From Reichenbachiella agarivorans (GTDB lineage: Bacteria > Bacteroidota > Bacteroidia > Cytophagales > Cyclobacteriaceae): DNA of 64,000 nt. Each line of letters starts with the position of its first letter. The first letter of the stretch is position 1. The notes beneath the pieces were generated by a model that worked only from the letters and a program-made list of their open reading frames with translations, had not been told where the DNA came from and did no database searches. The translations under genes and the position numbers were made by a program. The stretch lies in NCBI RefSeq assembly GCF_025502585.1, contig NZ_CP106679.1, positions 2,759,501 through 2,823,500 on the forward strand, read 5' to 3'. Positions 9,766 to 20,800 of this stretch are shown here, piece by piece.

Positions 9766-12700
9766 ATGAAGAGGACAAATACATTACAAAACCTATGGCG
9801 TACGATGTGTGGGTATATCTTGGTGATCATCGGGTTGTCAGCTTGTCAGCCAGACTTGCCCGAAGAAGTCGCCGTAGCTTATCAAAGCCTGCCCCAAGAG
9901 TTGGATTTTAACGTTCATGTCAAGCCTATTTTGTCGGACAAGTGTTTTGCTTGTCACGGACCAGACAAGGGGAAGATAGTAGCAGGGCTACAATTGCATG
10001 AAGCAGCTACAGCCTATGCGGAACTCCCAGAGTCACCAGGCAAGTATGCTATCGTGCCAAGGAATTTGGCCAAGAGTGAGGTGGCTCATCGTATTTTGAG
10101 TTCAGATCCAGAAGTGATCATGCCCAACCCCGAATCTAACCTAAAACTGACGGCTTATGAAAAGGCAATTTTGGTCAAATGGATAGAAGAGGGTGCAGTG
10201 TACAAACCACATTGGGCATTTGAGGCACCGAAGGAAGTAGCGTTACCTGCCACGGGACAACAGTGGGCGACCAATGCCATCGATCGTTTCATCAGTGCTA
10301 GATTGGAGCAGGAAGGCTTGACCCCTTCTCCGCAAGCGGACAAGGAGTTGCTCTTGCGCAGAGTATCGCTTGATTTGACAGGTTTACCACCTACACCACA
10401 AGAGATAAAGGCATTTTTGAGCGATGAGCGACCCGATGCTTATGAAAAACAAGTCGATAGGTTGTTGGCCTCTCCGCACTATGGTGAGAAGATGGCAGTG
10501 GACTGGCTTGATTTGGCTCGCTATGCAGATACACATGGCTACCAGATCGACCGATACCGTGACATGAGTCCGTGGCGTGATTGGGTGATCGAGTCATTCA
10601 ATACCAACATGCCTTACGATCAGTTCTTGACTTGGCAGTTGGCTGGGGACTTGCTCCCTGATGCATCGCGCGAACAGATTATCGCGACGGGTTTCAACCG
10701 TCTGCATCCTCAAAATGCCGAAGGAGGTATCGTGGATGAGGAGTTTCGAGTGGAGTATGTGGCGGATCGTACTGCCGTATTGAGTACTGGCGTGATGGGA
10801 CTCACCGTGGCTTGTGCCAGGTGCCATGATCACAAGTACGATCCGATTTCCCAAAAGAACCATTACGAATTGTTTGCCTTCTTCAACAATATCAATGAAA
10901 CGGGACAAATCTCGTGGGACGCTGATGATATTCCTGTACCCAATATACTTGTACCTACCAAAGAACAAGAAGAGATCATTAGTTACGTAGAGTCATTGAT
11001 TGACCAATCCGAAGAGGGTTTGGCAGAGGCCAAAGAAAAGGAACTTGGAGAGGTCAACGCTTGGATAGCGGAAGGGAAATACACTCAGCTGAGCAAGAAG
11101 GAGTTGCTAAAAGGAGCAGTGGCCAAGTTTGATTTGGATCAAAACCTGATGGATCAAATCAGTGGACAGTCGGGCAAGATGGGATTGATGTATCAGCAGG
11201 CAGGGCCAGCAACATTCGCAGCGGGCAAGCGAGGCAAGGCCATCTATCTGGATGGAGACACTTGGTTGGATCTGAAACCCGCAGGCATCTATGACCGCAG
11301 CGAACCTTTTAGCATTGGGTTGTGGGTATATGTGCCAGACTCTGTGAAGGAGGGCGTGATTTTTCACAAAAACATCGCCGTGATGCTGCACAGCAAGAAA
11401 GGCTATCATTTGTATCTCAAAGACAACAAACTTGAAATGGTGATGGCACATACATGGCCAGACAATGCCATCGAGGAAGTAAGTCAAGTAGAGCTGCCCA
11501 AGGAGGAGTGGGTACAATTGACCATGACTTACGATGGATCGAGTCAGGCGGAGGGATTGCGTCTCTATATGAATGGGAGGGAGTTGGTCACCCAGGTGAA
11601 CATTGATAATCTCTACAAGGACATCCTGTTTCATGACTATGAAGACCAAATCTATGCTGAGCCGATGGAGCCAGGCTTGATGATCGGTGCACGTTGGCGG
11701 GGGATTGGGTTGAGAAAGGGTCGTGCAGATGAAGTGACCGTATTTGACCGTACGCTTTCTGCTTTGGAAGTAGCGGCACTGGCGGAGAGCGATCAGTTGG
11801 ATCAAATACTGAGCAAGGCTCCTGCAGACCTGTTGGCGGAGGAAAAGACCATCCTACAAGAATATTACTTTTATAGAAAGTCAAAGGCATATCGAGCCAA
11901 ACAGACGGAATTGATGGCTCAGCGTAGCAGACTCAATGAGGAGGTAGAACCCGTCAAGCAGGTTATGGTGATGAAGGAAATGGAAACACCTCGTCAAGCC
12001 TATGTCCTAGAGCGGGGACAGTACAGTGCGTATGGTGAGGAGGTATTTCCCAATACACCCGAGAGTATCTTGCCGTTCCCAGATAGTCTGCCGCGCAACC
12101 GTCTGGGCTTGGCCAAGTGGCTTTTCTTGCCCGAGCATCCACTGACGGCACGCGTAGCTGTCAACCGTTATTGGCAGAACTACTTTGGGCGAGGAATTGT
12201 CCGTACGACGGAGGATTTTGGCAATCAAGGTGAGATGCCGAGTCACATGGAACTGCTGGATTGGTTGGCTTTGGATTTTATGCACAGTGGGTGGGATGTC
12301 AAGGCGTTGCAAAAGAAAATCGTGATGTCGTCCACTTACCGCCAGAGTTCCTACTGTGATGCCCAGCTACGTGAGCGAGACCCGTCCAATGTCCTCTTGG
12401 CTCGCGGGCCTAATGCGAGGCTGACTAGCGAAATGATGCGGGACAATGCCCTACTGGCGAGTGCTCTACTCAACGATACGATAGGTGGCCCGAGTGTCAA
12501 ACCCTATCAGCCAGAGGGACTCTGGCAAATGAATGCCAATACCTATGTGCCTGACAGTGGTAGTGACATGTACAGGCGAAGTTTGTACACCTTCTGGAAG
12601 CGTAGTGTGCCGCTTCCGACCCAGGGGACGTTTGATCAGCCCGATCGAAACGAATGCACGGTGAGACGACAAAAAACCAATACGCCACTGCAGGCTTTGG

Positions 12701-13023
12701 TGCTGCTCAACGATCCGGCTTATGTAGAAATGTCTAAAAAAATAGGTGCAGAGATATCTCAAGCAGACAGTGCAGAGCAGGGAATACGATCCGCTTTTGT
12801 CTCGTTGACGGGACGAGAAATCAAGGAAGAAGAACTCGCCATTTTGCTCCGTCTCCGGGAGCACGAATTGGAGAAGTTTTCTCAGAACCCAGACAAGATG
12901 AAAGGTTGGTTGGAAGCAGGGCAATATGTCGTGCAGACCGATTTGGATCAGCCTACAGTGGTTGCCAATGCGGTGGTAGCCAGTGCGATTATTAATTCAG
13001 ATGCAGCGATAACAAAAAGATAA
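9766..13023 (+). CDS. PSCyt1-DUF1549-LamG-DUF1553 multidomain lipoprotein
   Basis: A 1085-residue protein of a kind abundant in Planctomycetes. ATG at 9766 is preferred over GTG at 9751; either leads into a lipoprotein signal (IGLSAC). Order: PSCyt1 cytochrome-like domain with CFACHGPDK (Cys60, Cys63, His64), DUF1549/PSCyt2 (about 160-370) containing a second CARCH motif near residue 350, a LamG/concanavalin-like domain (about 480-680), and DUF1553/PSD1 (about 780-1060). Two CxxCH motifs suggest haem c binding. The LamG part could bind glycan. The biochemical role of this family is not established. It is followed 64 bp later by a DUF1501 protein, its usual partner. Confidence 0.88.
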   Translation: MKRTNTLQNLWRTMCGYILVIIGLSACQPDLPEEVAVAYQSLPQELDFNVHVKPILSDKCFACHGPDKGKIVAGLQLHEAATAYAELPESPGKYAIVPRNLAKSEVAHRILSSDPEVIMPNPESNLKLTAYEKAILVKWIEEGAVYKPHWAFEAPKEVALPATGQQWATNAIDRFISARLEQEGLTPSPQADKELLLRRVSLDLTGLPPTPQEIKAFLSDERPDAYEKQVDRLLASPHYGEKMAVDWLDLARYADTHGYQIDRYRDMSPWRDWVIESFNTNMPYDQFLTWQLAGDLLPDASREQIIATGFNRLHPQNAEGGIVDEEFRVEYVADRTAVLSTGVMGLTVACARCHDHKYDPISQKNHYELFAFFNNINETGQISWDADDIPVPNILVPTKEQEEIISYVESLIDQSEEGLAEAKEKELGEVNAWIAEGKYTQLSKKELLKGAVAKFDLDQNLMDQISGQSGKMGLMYQQAGPATFAAGKRGKAIYLDGDTWLDLKPAGIYDRSEPFSIGLWVYVPDSVKEGVIFHKNIAVMLHSKKGYHLYLKDNKLEMVMAHTWPDNAIEEVSQVELPKEEWVQLTMTYDGSSQAEGLRLYMNGRELVTQVNIDNLYKDILFHDYEDQIYAEPMEPGLMIGARWRGIGLRKGRADEVTVFDRTLSALEVAALAESDQLDQILSKAPADLLAEEKTILQEYYFYRKSKAYRAKQTELMAQRSRLNEEVEPVKQVMVMKEMETPRQAYVLERGQYSAYGEEVFPNTPESILPFPDSLPRNRLGLAKWLFLPEHPLTARVAVNRYWQNYFGRGIVRTTEDFGNQGEMPSHMELLDWLALDFMHSGWDVKALQKKIVMSSTYRQSSYCDAQLRERDPSNVLLARGPNARLTSEMMRDNALLASALLNDTIGGPSVKPYQPEGLWQMNANTYVPDSGSDMYRRSLYTFWKRSVPLPTQGTFDQPDRNECTVRRQKTNTPLQALVLLNDPAYVEMSKKIGAEISQADSAEQGIRSAFVSLTGREIKEEELAILLRLREHELEKFSQNPDKMKGWLEAGQYVVQTDLDQPTVVANAVVASAIINSDAAITKR

Positions 13024-13087
13024 AACCATGTGTGATCATAAACCAATACGATCCAATAACAAGGATTTACAGAAAGTAGAAAGAAAA

Positions 13088-14512
13088 ATGGACCGTCGCA
13101 ATTTCCTGACCAAGACCTCCATGGGATTGGGAGCAGCGGCACTCGGGTCATTGTTGGGAGCTGAAAGGCTTTTTGCCAATGCTACATCCCCTACTTTTGA
13201 TGGGGGATTAGGCGATTTGCCACATTTCTTTCCCAAAGCCAAGCGAGTGGTTTACCTCTTTCAGAGTGGAGGTCCCTCGCAGTTTGAGACTTTCGATTAC
13301 AAGCCCAAATTGGTCGATATGTTTGGCAAAGAACTCCCTGCATCCGTACGCCAGGGTCAGCGATTGACAGCCATGAGTGCGCAACAGTCGTCTTTGCCTA
13401 TTGCTCCGTCAGCCTACAAGTTTGATCAATATGGGGAGTCTCGTGCTTGGGTCAGTGAGTTGATGCCACATACCGCAGAAGTGGTCGATGATCTTTGTTT
13501 CATCAAATCGATGTACACCGAGCAGATCAATCATGACCCTGCGATTACGTTTTTTCAAACGGGCCATCAATTGCCTGGGCGACCATCGATTGGTTCGTGG
13601 ATGAGTTATGGATTGGGTTCGGACAACAAGAACCTGCCTTCGTTCATCGTGTTGGTGTCCAAAAATAGTGGAGGGCAGCCGCTCTACTCTCGCCTTTGGG
13701 GCAATGGGTTTCTCCCTACAGAGCATCAAGGGGTGCAATTTCGCTCAGGCAAAGACCCTGTGCTCTACTTGACCAACCCTGAAAACTATGACCAACAGGA
13801 TCGCGGGGAGATGCTCAAGTACCTCAAAGAACTCAACGAAGTGCAACATTCGGCGTATGCCGATCCAGAAATTAGCGCACGTATCGCACAGTACGAGATG
13901 GCCTTCCGCATGCAGACTTCTGTGCCCGAAGTGACGGACATGTCGGACGAACCAGATCATATCTTTGAGATGTATGGCAAAGACAGTCGTGATCCTGGGA
14001 CCTATGCCGCCAATTGTCTGATGGCGCGTCGCTTGCTAGAGAAGGACGTCAAATTTGTACAACTCTATCACAGAGGGTGGGACCAGCACCTCAATCTGCC
14101 CGGTGGAATCAAACATCAGTGTCAGACCACAGATCAAGCGACAGCAGCCCTGATCAAAGACCTCAAGCAACGGGGAATGTTAGAGGATACGCTAGTGGTA
14201 TGGGGAGGCGAGTTTGGTCGTACGGTTTATTCTCAGGGACAGCTGACTCCCAACAATTATGGACGTGACCACCACCCAAAGTGCTTTACCATGTGGATGG
14301 CTGGAGCAGGAGTCAAAGCAGGATATACGCATGGAGAGACAGATGACTTCAGCTACAACGTAGTGAAAGACCCAGTACATGTACACGATTTTCATGCGAC
14401 GATGATGCATCTGATGGGAGTGGATCACGAGCGATTGACCTACAAGCATCAGGGTCGCCGCTTCCGCTTGACGGATGTGCACGGCCATGTGGTCAAAGAT
14501 ATTTTGAGTTAG
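13088..14512 (+). CDS. DUF1501 family protein with Tat-type signal
   Basis: A 474-residue DUF1501 protein. Start chosen at 13088 because the N-terminus [20 protein letters not shown] is a twin-arginine type signal; the GTG 20 codons earlier adds a charged leader unlike a signal. The body shows alkaline-phosphatase/sulfatase-like fold features, including [16 protein letters not shown] near the start and [12 protein letters not shown] and [15 protein letters not shown] late. DUF1501 genes habitually follow DUF1549/DUF1553 genes, as here, so the two probably act together. The Tat signal implies folding, perhaps with a cofactor, before export. Reaction and substrate are unknown. Confidence 0.88.
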   Translation: MDRRNFLTKTSMGLGAAALGSLLGAERLFANATSPTFDGGLGDLPHFFPKAKRVVYLFQSGGPSQFETFDYKPKLVDMFGKELPASVRQGQRLTAMSAQQSSLPIAPSAYKFDQYGESRAWVSELMPHTAEVVDDLCFIKSMYTEQINHDPAITFFQTGHQLPGRPSIGSWMSYGLGSDNKNLPSFIVLVSKNSGGQPLYSRLWGNGFLPTEHQGVQFRSGKDPVLYLTNPENYDQQDRGEMLKYLKELNEVQHSAYADPEISARIAQYEMAFRMQTSVPEVTDMSDEPDHIFEMYGKDSRDPGTYAANCLMARRLLEKDVKFVQLYHRGWDQHLNLPGGIKHQCQTTDQATAALIKDLKQRGMLEDTLVVWGGEFGRTVYSQGQLTPNNYGRDHHPKCFTMWMAGAGVKAGYTHGETDDFSYNVVKDPVHVHDFHATMMHLMGVDHERLTYKHQGRRFRLTDVHGHVVKDILS

Positions 14513-14521
14513 ATAACTAAT

Positions 14522-14548
14522 CCTCCAAGGGTTTTGAACCCTTGGAGG
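14522..14548. repeat. Intergenic palindrome, copy 1
   Basis: Perfect 12-bp arms CCTCCAAGGGTT (14522-14533) and AACCCTTGGAGG (14537-14548) flank a 3-nt loop. It sits between the DUF1501 stop and the NHL gene. Near-identical elements lie at 15684-15716 and 25343-25370. It could act as a hairpin in the transcript or as a REP-like repeat. Confidence 0.8.
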
Positions 14549-14565
14549 GATGCTGATACATATAC

Positions 14566-15675
14566 ATGAAAACAAGACGAAACTTCATCAAGAAGACTTC
14601 ACTGGTGGCAGGACTGGCAGCAGCTCTGCCGTCGATGAGCTTCAACGTGATCACCAAGCGCGCCGAACCGGAGCTGATCTTGGGGCACGGAGATTACCAA
14701 TACAAACTCGTACGCGATTGGGCGCAGCTCAGTGCCGTGCGCAATCCTCTGCTCAACTGCCACGAGATGGTGATGGACAGCAAGGGCCGATTGATCATGA
14801 TGGGCGATCATCCTAAGAACAACATCCTGATCTTTGACAAGTCGGGCAAACTGCTGGATTACTGGGGCACGGCCTATCCAGGAGGGCATGGACTCACTTT
14901 GTCACAGGAGGGTGAGGAGGATTTTCTCTACCTGACGGACTCAGGCTGGTTTCTCAACAAGGAGGGGCAGTGGACGCCTCACAATGGTCGGGTAGCCAAG
15001 ACGACTGTCGATGGCAAAGTCATCTTCGATATCGGGCATCCGCAGACGATCGGGGTTTACAAGGAAGGAGATCCATTCCGTCCCACGGAGGTGGCCGTCG
15101 CTCCCAATGGCGACATCTATGTGGCCGACGGCTATGGCATGGACTACATCATCCAGTACAACAGCCGTGGCGAGTACATCCGCCACTGGGGTGGGCATGA
15201 CAATGAAGACTCCAACTACAACCTCAAGAATGCCCACGGGGTGACCCTCGACCTACGCGACCCCAAGCAGCCCATGGTGGTGTGCTCGTCACGCAACGAA
15301 AGCACCTACAAGTGGTACAGCCTTGACGGAAAATTCGTGAAGAAGGTCTATCTCAACAATATGTTTATGTGCCGAGCCGTGATCGATGACGACAACCTGT
15401 ACGCTGGCGTCTGCTGGTCGTCACCAGAGGCCAATGGCTATTACAATTGGCTCCTACACACGGGATTTGTGACGGTACTGGAGGGTGACAAGGTAGTGTC
15501 CAATCCCGGCGGTACCGCACCGGAGTACAAAAGGGGAGAACTACAGCCTAGTTACCAGTTGCCCGAAAAGCCAATATTGCATGGCCATGACGTGTGCCTC
15601 GATGAGGACAAAAACCTCTACATCTGCCAATGGAATGCGAATAAATCTGCACCGCTAAAACTAGAGCGGGTGTAG
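14566..15675 (+). CDS. NHL-type beta-propeller protein with Tat-type signal
   Basis: A 369-residue protein starting MKTRRNFIKKTSLVAG, a twin-arginine signal. The rest is built of repeated propeller blades (HEMVMDSKGRLIMMGDH, PTEVAVAPNGDIYVADGYG, HGVTLDLRDPKQPMVV, GHDVCLDEDKNLYICQW), as in NHL and peptidylglycine-lyase-like propellers. No catalytic set can be assigned confidently. It follows DUF1501 after a palindromic spacer and precedes the DUF2231-cytochrome gene, so it is probably part of the same exported redox or glycan-processing set. The coding sequence is visibly more GC-rich than its neighbours. Confidence 0.78.
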   Translation: MKTRRNFIKKTSLVAGLAAALPSMSFNVITKRAEPELILGHGDYQYKLVRDWAQLSAVRNPLLNCHEMVMDSKGRLIMMGDHPKNNILIFDKSGKLLDYWGTAYPGGHGLTLSQEGEEDFLYLTDSGWFLNKEGQWTPHNGRVAKTTVDGKVIFDIGHPQTIGVYKEGDPFRPTEVAVAPNGDIYVADGYGMDYIIQYNSRGEYIRHWGGHDNEDSNYNLKNAHGVTLDLRDPKQPMVVCSSRNESTYKWYSLDGKFVKKVYLNNMFMCRAVIDDDNLYAGVCWSSPEANGYYNWLLHTGFVTVLEGDKVVSNPGGTAPEYKRGELQPSYQLPEKPILHGHDVCLDEDKNLYICQWNANKSAPLKLERV

Positions 15676-15683
15676 TTGGGAAA

Positions 15684-15716
15684 AACCCTCCAAGGGTTCT
15701 AAACCCTTGGAGGGTT
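15684..15716. repeat. Intergenic palindrome, copy 2
   Basis: Perfect 15-bp arms AACCCTCCAAGGGTT (15684-15698) and AACCCTTGGAGGGTT (15702-15716) around a CTA loop. Same family as 14522-14548, and placed directly after the NHL gene stop. Confidence 0.82.
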
Positions 15717-15748
15717 GGTTGGATGAAGTAAGCAAAGCATAAAGAACA

Positions 15749-17119
15749 ATGGAAGAATCAAACTTAATACTCTTTTTCGGGCGGTTTCACCCGCTGATCG
15801 TACACCTGCCGATTGGTTTTTTGATGATCGCAGCACTGATGGAGGTCGCTGAGCGACTCGGCTGGCTGTCCAACGTCCGCCCCGCCATCATATTCTCCCT
15901 GCTGCTCGGGGTAGCCAGTGCGGTAGCGGCCAGTGTGCTGGGCTACATGCTCGGCACCAGCGGTGACTATGCGCCCGATATGCTCGACGCGCACATGTGG
16001 GCGGGGATCATCACTACGGTGGTTGCTGCAGCGGCACTGCTGCTCAAGACGCGTTGGGTGGATTTTACCAAAGTGCAGACTCAGCTCTACCTCGGCCTGC
16101 TGGCGGTGATGATGATCGCCATGAGTGCCACCGGGCATCTGGGCGGAAACATGACCCACGGCTCGGACTATCTGACCAAATATGCGCCTTTCATCCCTAA
16201 GCCAGTAGATCCACTGGCCAGACCGAAGGTGACCGACATCCAACAAGCACAAATTTTTGGTGATGTAGTGCATCCAATCATACGGGATCGTTGCATGAGT
16301 TGCCACAGCAGCGAAAAGCAGAAGGGCAAACTTTCTTTTTCCTCCATAGAGGAATACCTAAAAGGCGGAGAAAGCGGTGACTTGATAGTAGCAGGAGATG
16401 CCTCAGCCAGCGAGCTGTTCAGGCGGATCAGCCTGCCTGCGGGTCATGACGACATCATGCCGCCAGAGGGCAAAGAGCCCTTGACCGAGGAGCAACAGCT
16501 ATTGATCAAATTTTGGATCGATGGAGCAGGAGGGAGTTTTGATACCCTGATCTCACAGGTCGAAGTACCAGAGGAGGTGATGACGGCTGCCAGTCACTAC
16601 CTGGGCTTATCGGGTGATGGGGAACAAATGTTGGCTTTGGATTCCATTGCGCCCAAGGACTTGGAGCAACTGCGCTTGATGGGGTTTGAGGTGCGCGAAC
16701 TGGCGGCTGGTAGTTATGCGCTAGATGTGACTTTGCCTGCTGGTACGGCCAACCCTTCTGATATCATGCGCTATCTCGATGCGCTAGATAAGGTCAGGGA
16801 GCATGTCATTTGGCTAGCTATGGACGACAGTGGACTCAGCGATGAATATTTGGTGCACTTTGCGGGGTACCCGAATTTGCGAAGTTTAAAATTGAGTAAC
16901 AATGCAATCACTGATGCAGGAATAAAACAACTCTCAGGGCTCCCTGTTTTGGAGAAACTCAATCTATATGGTACGGGAGTCACGGTGAGTAGTATGGATC
17001 ACTTGCGCAGACTACCTGCACTTCAGGTCGTGTACGTATGGCAGACGGGTATAGACGAAGAGGCAATTCACGAGTGGCATTCGGAACATGAAAAACCAAG
17101 ATTGGTGGCAGGATCATAA
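15749..17119 (+). CDS. DUF2231 membrane protein with PSCyt1 haem domain and LRR-like tail
   Basis: 456 residues. Four membrane helices in the first 140 residues match DUF2231 (FHPLIVHLPIGFLMIAALMEV at the start). A planctomycete-type cytochrome domain follows with CMSCHSS near residue 182 and a late Met (HDDIMPPEG) as a possible axial ligand. The last 100 residues are leucine-rich-repeat-like (LRSLKLSNNAITDAGIKQL, LEKLNLYGTGV). It would anchor a haem-c domain at the inner membrane, facing the periplasm, and so could link the neighbouring PSCyt1/DUF1549 protein to the respiratory chain. That link is inference. Confidence 0.85.
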   Translation: MEESNLILFFGRFHPLIVHLPIGFLMIAALMEVAERLGWLSNVRPAIIFSLLLGVASAVAASVLGYMLGTSGDYAPDMLDAHMWAGIITTVVAAAALLLKTRWVDFTKVQTQLYLGLLAVMMIAMSATGHLGGNMTHGSDYLTKYAPFIPKPVDPLARPKVTDIQQAQIFGDVVHPIIRDRCMSCHSSEKQKGKLSFSSIEEYLKGGESGDLIVAGDASASELFRRISLPAGHDDIMPPEGKEPLTEEQQLLIKFWIDGAGGSFDTLISQVEVPEEVMTAASHYLGLSGDGEQMLALDSIAPKDLEQLRLMGFEVRELAAGSYALDVTLPAGTANPSDIMRYLDALDKVREHVIWLAMDDSGLSDEYLVHFAGYPNLRSLKLSNNAITDAGIKQLSGLPVLEKLNLYGTGVTVSSMDHLRRLPALQVVYVWQTGIDEEAIHEWHSEHEKPRLVAGS

Positions 17120-17258
17120 ATACAGACGCAAGCAATTCACCTCAATTAGACAACTAGCCCAGTTTTAGTTTTATATATTGTTGTTTATCACCTACTGGAT
17201 TTCTTGATTCTATGAATTGTTAAATCTATAGACGGAATATTTATATTTAGTAGAATGT

Positions 17259-17404
17259 TTCTTGTTGTCTAGTTGCCTGTCTGTCAGTGTGGTATGAATG
17301 TACTTGCTGCAAGTTGCTTTTTTTTGCATATAGCCATGATTTTGATCTGATTCGGAAAAGTCCAAGTAGCAAATCTGTCGTGTCATATTCTTGTTGTCCA
17401 GTTG
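17259..17404 (+). promoter_or_regulatory. Repeated TTCTTGTTGTCYAGTTG motif
   Basis: The 17-mer occurs at 17259-17275 (T at the variable base) and 17388-17404 (C). A reversed relative, TTAGACAACTAG, lies at 17146-17157. Such repeats upstream of a single glycanase gene are consistent with binding sites for its regulator; the regulator is not identified. Confidence 0.35.
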
Positions 17405-17791
17405 TAGCTATTCAGTTTTTGTCTAGTGTGTTTGTTAGGAAATGGGGCAGAGATAGATCAATTTGACTTTGATTATTTTGAGAAAGACTAACATGACTGT
17501 ACCCCTCATACCGTATGCCCTATGGTGTCCTTTGGACACGGGCTATCAGGAGACTTTGGATCATGCGTCTCTCTTTTCACTAATCTGTAAAAAACATAAG
17601 GCCCACCAAGTAATGACCGGAAAATCAAAATCATTGGTAGACCTATGTCTAGAAATTAACTGTAACTTCTAAACCGCGAATATCTATGATTCTATAATTA
17701 CTCACGCACACTTTCTGCTTTAATCTCTTGAAGTAGTCAAAGACCATCTGTCCCCTCAAGTCCAAATAAAATGTGGGTTGGTTTGCACACA

Positions 17792-17810
17792 TAGGAACAT
17801 CCTGTTCCTA
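17792..17810 (+). promoter_or_regulatory. Leader hairpin before GH86 gene
   Basis: TAGGAACA (17792-17799) pairs with TGTTCCTA (17803-17810) around a TCC loop, about 70 nt upstream of the GH86 start. It could be an operator palindrome or a transcript hairpin; no U-tract follows, so it is not a simple terminator. Confidence 0.4.
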
Positions 17811-17880
17811 GCTATCACTGGTATGCCCTTTTGGGTAGCCTGTTGCATGAAAAATGATTATAAAAACTAAATGACTAAAC

Positions 17881-20800
17881 ATGAAATATTCATACTGGAA
17901 GAAGTGTGCGCTTCTTCTACTTACAATACCTATACTGGAGCAGTTGTCTGCTCAAAACGTTGAAGTAGATGTCAACGTCAACATCAAACATGAAGTAGGT
18001 GGTGTCTCTGATTTTGGGCGAGACCGCCATATTACCTTGCACGCAGCATTGTCAGAGAGTGACTGGGCTGGAGAAGAAGAAAAAATGGAATACCTTCTCA
18101 ATGACTTGGATGTCTACCTCGGTAGGGACAACGGTTCCTCTACTTGGAAGTTTCAGTATTCCGCCGAAGACCCTGACAACAGGAGTCATCATGACCCGGA
18201 TAGTTTGTCGAGTTTTGCAGGTTGGTGGTTAGAAGAGTACGAAAACATCATAGAGACCAACGGTACCAAGCAGTACGAAAACCGATCTACAGGAAAGATT
18301 TGTGGAACCAACCCGCACCCGACCTATCCGACCTTGTCGTACTGGCACATGTGTGGATCTGAGTGGGGTAGAGCCAATGGATACGCTTGGCTGCCTCAGG
18401 ATATCGAGACGTCTGCCGACTGGGTGACTCAGTATTTGGATGAGTTTTTTGTAGATGATCTGGCCTCAGAGGGTGAGTTGATGCCAGAGTATTGGGAAGT
18501 GATCAATGAGCCTGATATGCTCATGAATACTGGTGCTTTCATGGTGACGAGCTGGGAGGATATCTGGGAGTATCACAATCTCGTCGCAGAGGGAGTACGA
18601 AACCGACTCGGCAATCGGGCTCCTAAAATTGGCGGGATGACTTGGGGACTCCATGACTTTTTTGCCGATGATCTACACCGGTCACGTACGGTAGGGTATT
18701 CGGATGCCTACTACGGCAATACTCCTGGTGATGAAATCGCCAAGGCCTATGCTCGTGAGCAAACAGAGTCTGCTTACCTCAATCAAACGGGTCCTTGGAC
18801 ACAATGGGATGTCCTTTGGAAAGGCTTCATGGACAATGCGGGAGACAACATGGATTTTTACTCTGTTCATATGTACGATTGGCCGACCTATGGATCAAGC
18901 GGTGGAGCGACACGTTCTGGAGGTCATGTAGAAGCTATGCTGGAGATGATCGAGTGGTATGATGTTACAAAAAATGGAGTGAACAACCGCAAGCCTTTGG
19001 TCATCTCCGAATATGGAGCGGTACAGGGTGCGTGGACTTACCTCCCTCATGATGCGAGATATGACTGGGAGAGCTTGAAGCCCTTCAACGCCATGATGAT
19101 GCAGTTTCTGGAGCGACCAGATTACATCGAAAAGACGATGCCTTTTACTCCTATCAAAGCCCAATGGGGAGATGTAGATCAAAACGGTGACGGTACGCCA
19201 GAGTATATCTACCAGTACAAGATGATGCGAGATGATGACCATGACGGCAACTGGGAGTGGAGTGACTACATCAAGTGGTTTGAGCTATGGGCAGAAGTCA
19301 AAGGAACAAGAGTGGACACCAAGTCAAGTGATCCTGATATTCAGGTGGATTCTTATATCGATGGCAGAGACATGTACCTCATCCTCAACAACCTCGAAGG
19401 TGTAGCGAAGAGCATCAACTTGAATATGTTTGGCAACAGACCGACTCTTCAAAATGTCAACACCAAGCACTTGTATCTGCAAGGAACTAGCACGGTGAAG
19501 CTGGATGATACCAATGCCAGTTCGGCTCCTTCTGCTGTACAATTGGCGGCTGATGGTACCATGATATTGAAATACACGTATGCCAACAACGTCACAATCA
19601 ACCAACAGTCTGTGGAGAAGAAGTTCTACGGAGAAGCAGTCAGCAGCAACGAGCGAGTAGATATCCAGTCGGGTATGAATACGTTCTATGTCAACGATGT
19701 AGCAGTACCTCAGGATGCCAGCAAGGCAGAAGCCATGCTACGCATCACGGTCAATTTGTTTGACGCTGAGGATGACCAAGTGGGCTTCTTATCGATCGAT
19801 GAACTTAGAGTCAACGGGGTGGCAGTAGAAGCGCCACTTGATTGGAGAGGAGGGAGCCAAAACAGAAGCCGATGGTTTGGAACCTTGGAAATTCCCGTTC
19901 CAGTCAATTTGCTTCAAGCCAACAACCAAATCGATGTGGATTTTCATCATTCGGGAGAAGTGTGCGTCGTGAACCTCTCTACGTGGGAATTCACAACTGC
20001 CCCTGGTCGTACGATCGGTACAGACCCAGGTCCGTCTGTCGCTGTGACGGGAGTCAGTGTATCTCCGACTCAGGCTACCCTGACGAGTGTGGGAGCTACG
20101 CAGGCATTTACTGCCACGGTCGCACCGACCAACGCCACCAACAAATCGGTAAATTGGTCATCTAGCAACAGCAACGTCGCTACTGTCAATGCCAACGGTG
20201 TGGTCACTGCAGTAGCCAACGGGACGGCCACCATCACGGCGACTACCGTCGATGGTGCCAAGATCGCAACAAGTCAAGTGACGGTAAATACTTCTAGTCA
20301 GATGATTGCAGTCACGGGAGTATCTGTTTCGCCTACCTCACTTTCTCTCAATGTTGGGCAGAGTACGGACTTGTCCGAGACGGTGAGTCCTGCCAATGCG
20401 AGCAACAAGACTGTTTCTTGGGCATCAAGCAATTCCAATGTCGCTACTGTCAATGCCAACGGGTTGGTGTCAGCTGTGGGAGCAGGGAATGCGACCGTTA
20501 CAGTGACTACTGCGGATGGCAACAAAACAGCCACTGCTGCAGTGACGGTATCTGCGGGTACGCCATCGGGTACTACGATCGTGATCGAAGCAGAGTCGTT
20601 TGCCAGCACTGGAGGCACGTACAACGACGGTCATGTGCCCAATGGTGTGAATGTAGCACCAGGGCTGGGCATCAACTATGTGAATGCAGGCGATTGGGCA
20701 GAGTATAGCATCAATGTAGGGGAGGCCGGAGTGTATAGTATCGTGTACCAAATCTCTACTCCTATGACCAATGCGCAGATTCAGATAGCCATAGATGGCA

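Larger units (their letters stand above)
17120..17880 (+). other. Long non-coding leader upstream of GH86 gene
   Basis: About 760 bases without a convincing gene; a 69-codon open frame at 17463-17672 lacks supporting features. It contains two copies of TTCTTGTTGTCYAGTTG (17259-17275 and 17388-17404), TTTGTCTAGTG at 17418-17428, a TCTATAGAC motif at 17225-17233, a GTGTCC-TTT-GGACAC hairpin at 17525-17539 and a second hairpin at 17792-17810. The concentration of repeats and hairpins suggests a regulated promoter with a long 5' leader. Confidence 0.55.

Noticed and set aside
11107-11805. 232-codon antisense open frame inside the PSCyt gene
   Set aside because: Lies wholly antisense to a well-supported gene; translation is rich in His/Cys/Gln as expected from a reversed coding strand.
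13028-13087. Longer GTG start for the DUF1501 gene
   Set aside because: It would place about 20 charged residues before the twin-arginine signal, which must be N-terminal to work well.
17463-17672. 69-codon open frame in the GH86 leader
   Set aside because: No signal, domain or promoter/RBS support; it overlaps hairpin structure and ends in irregular sequence. Treated as chance.
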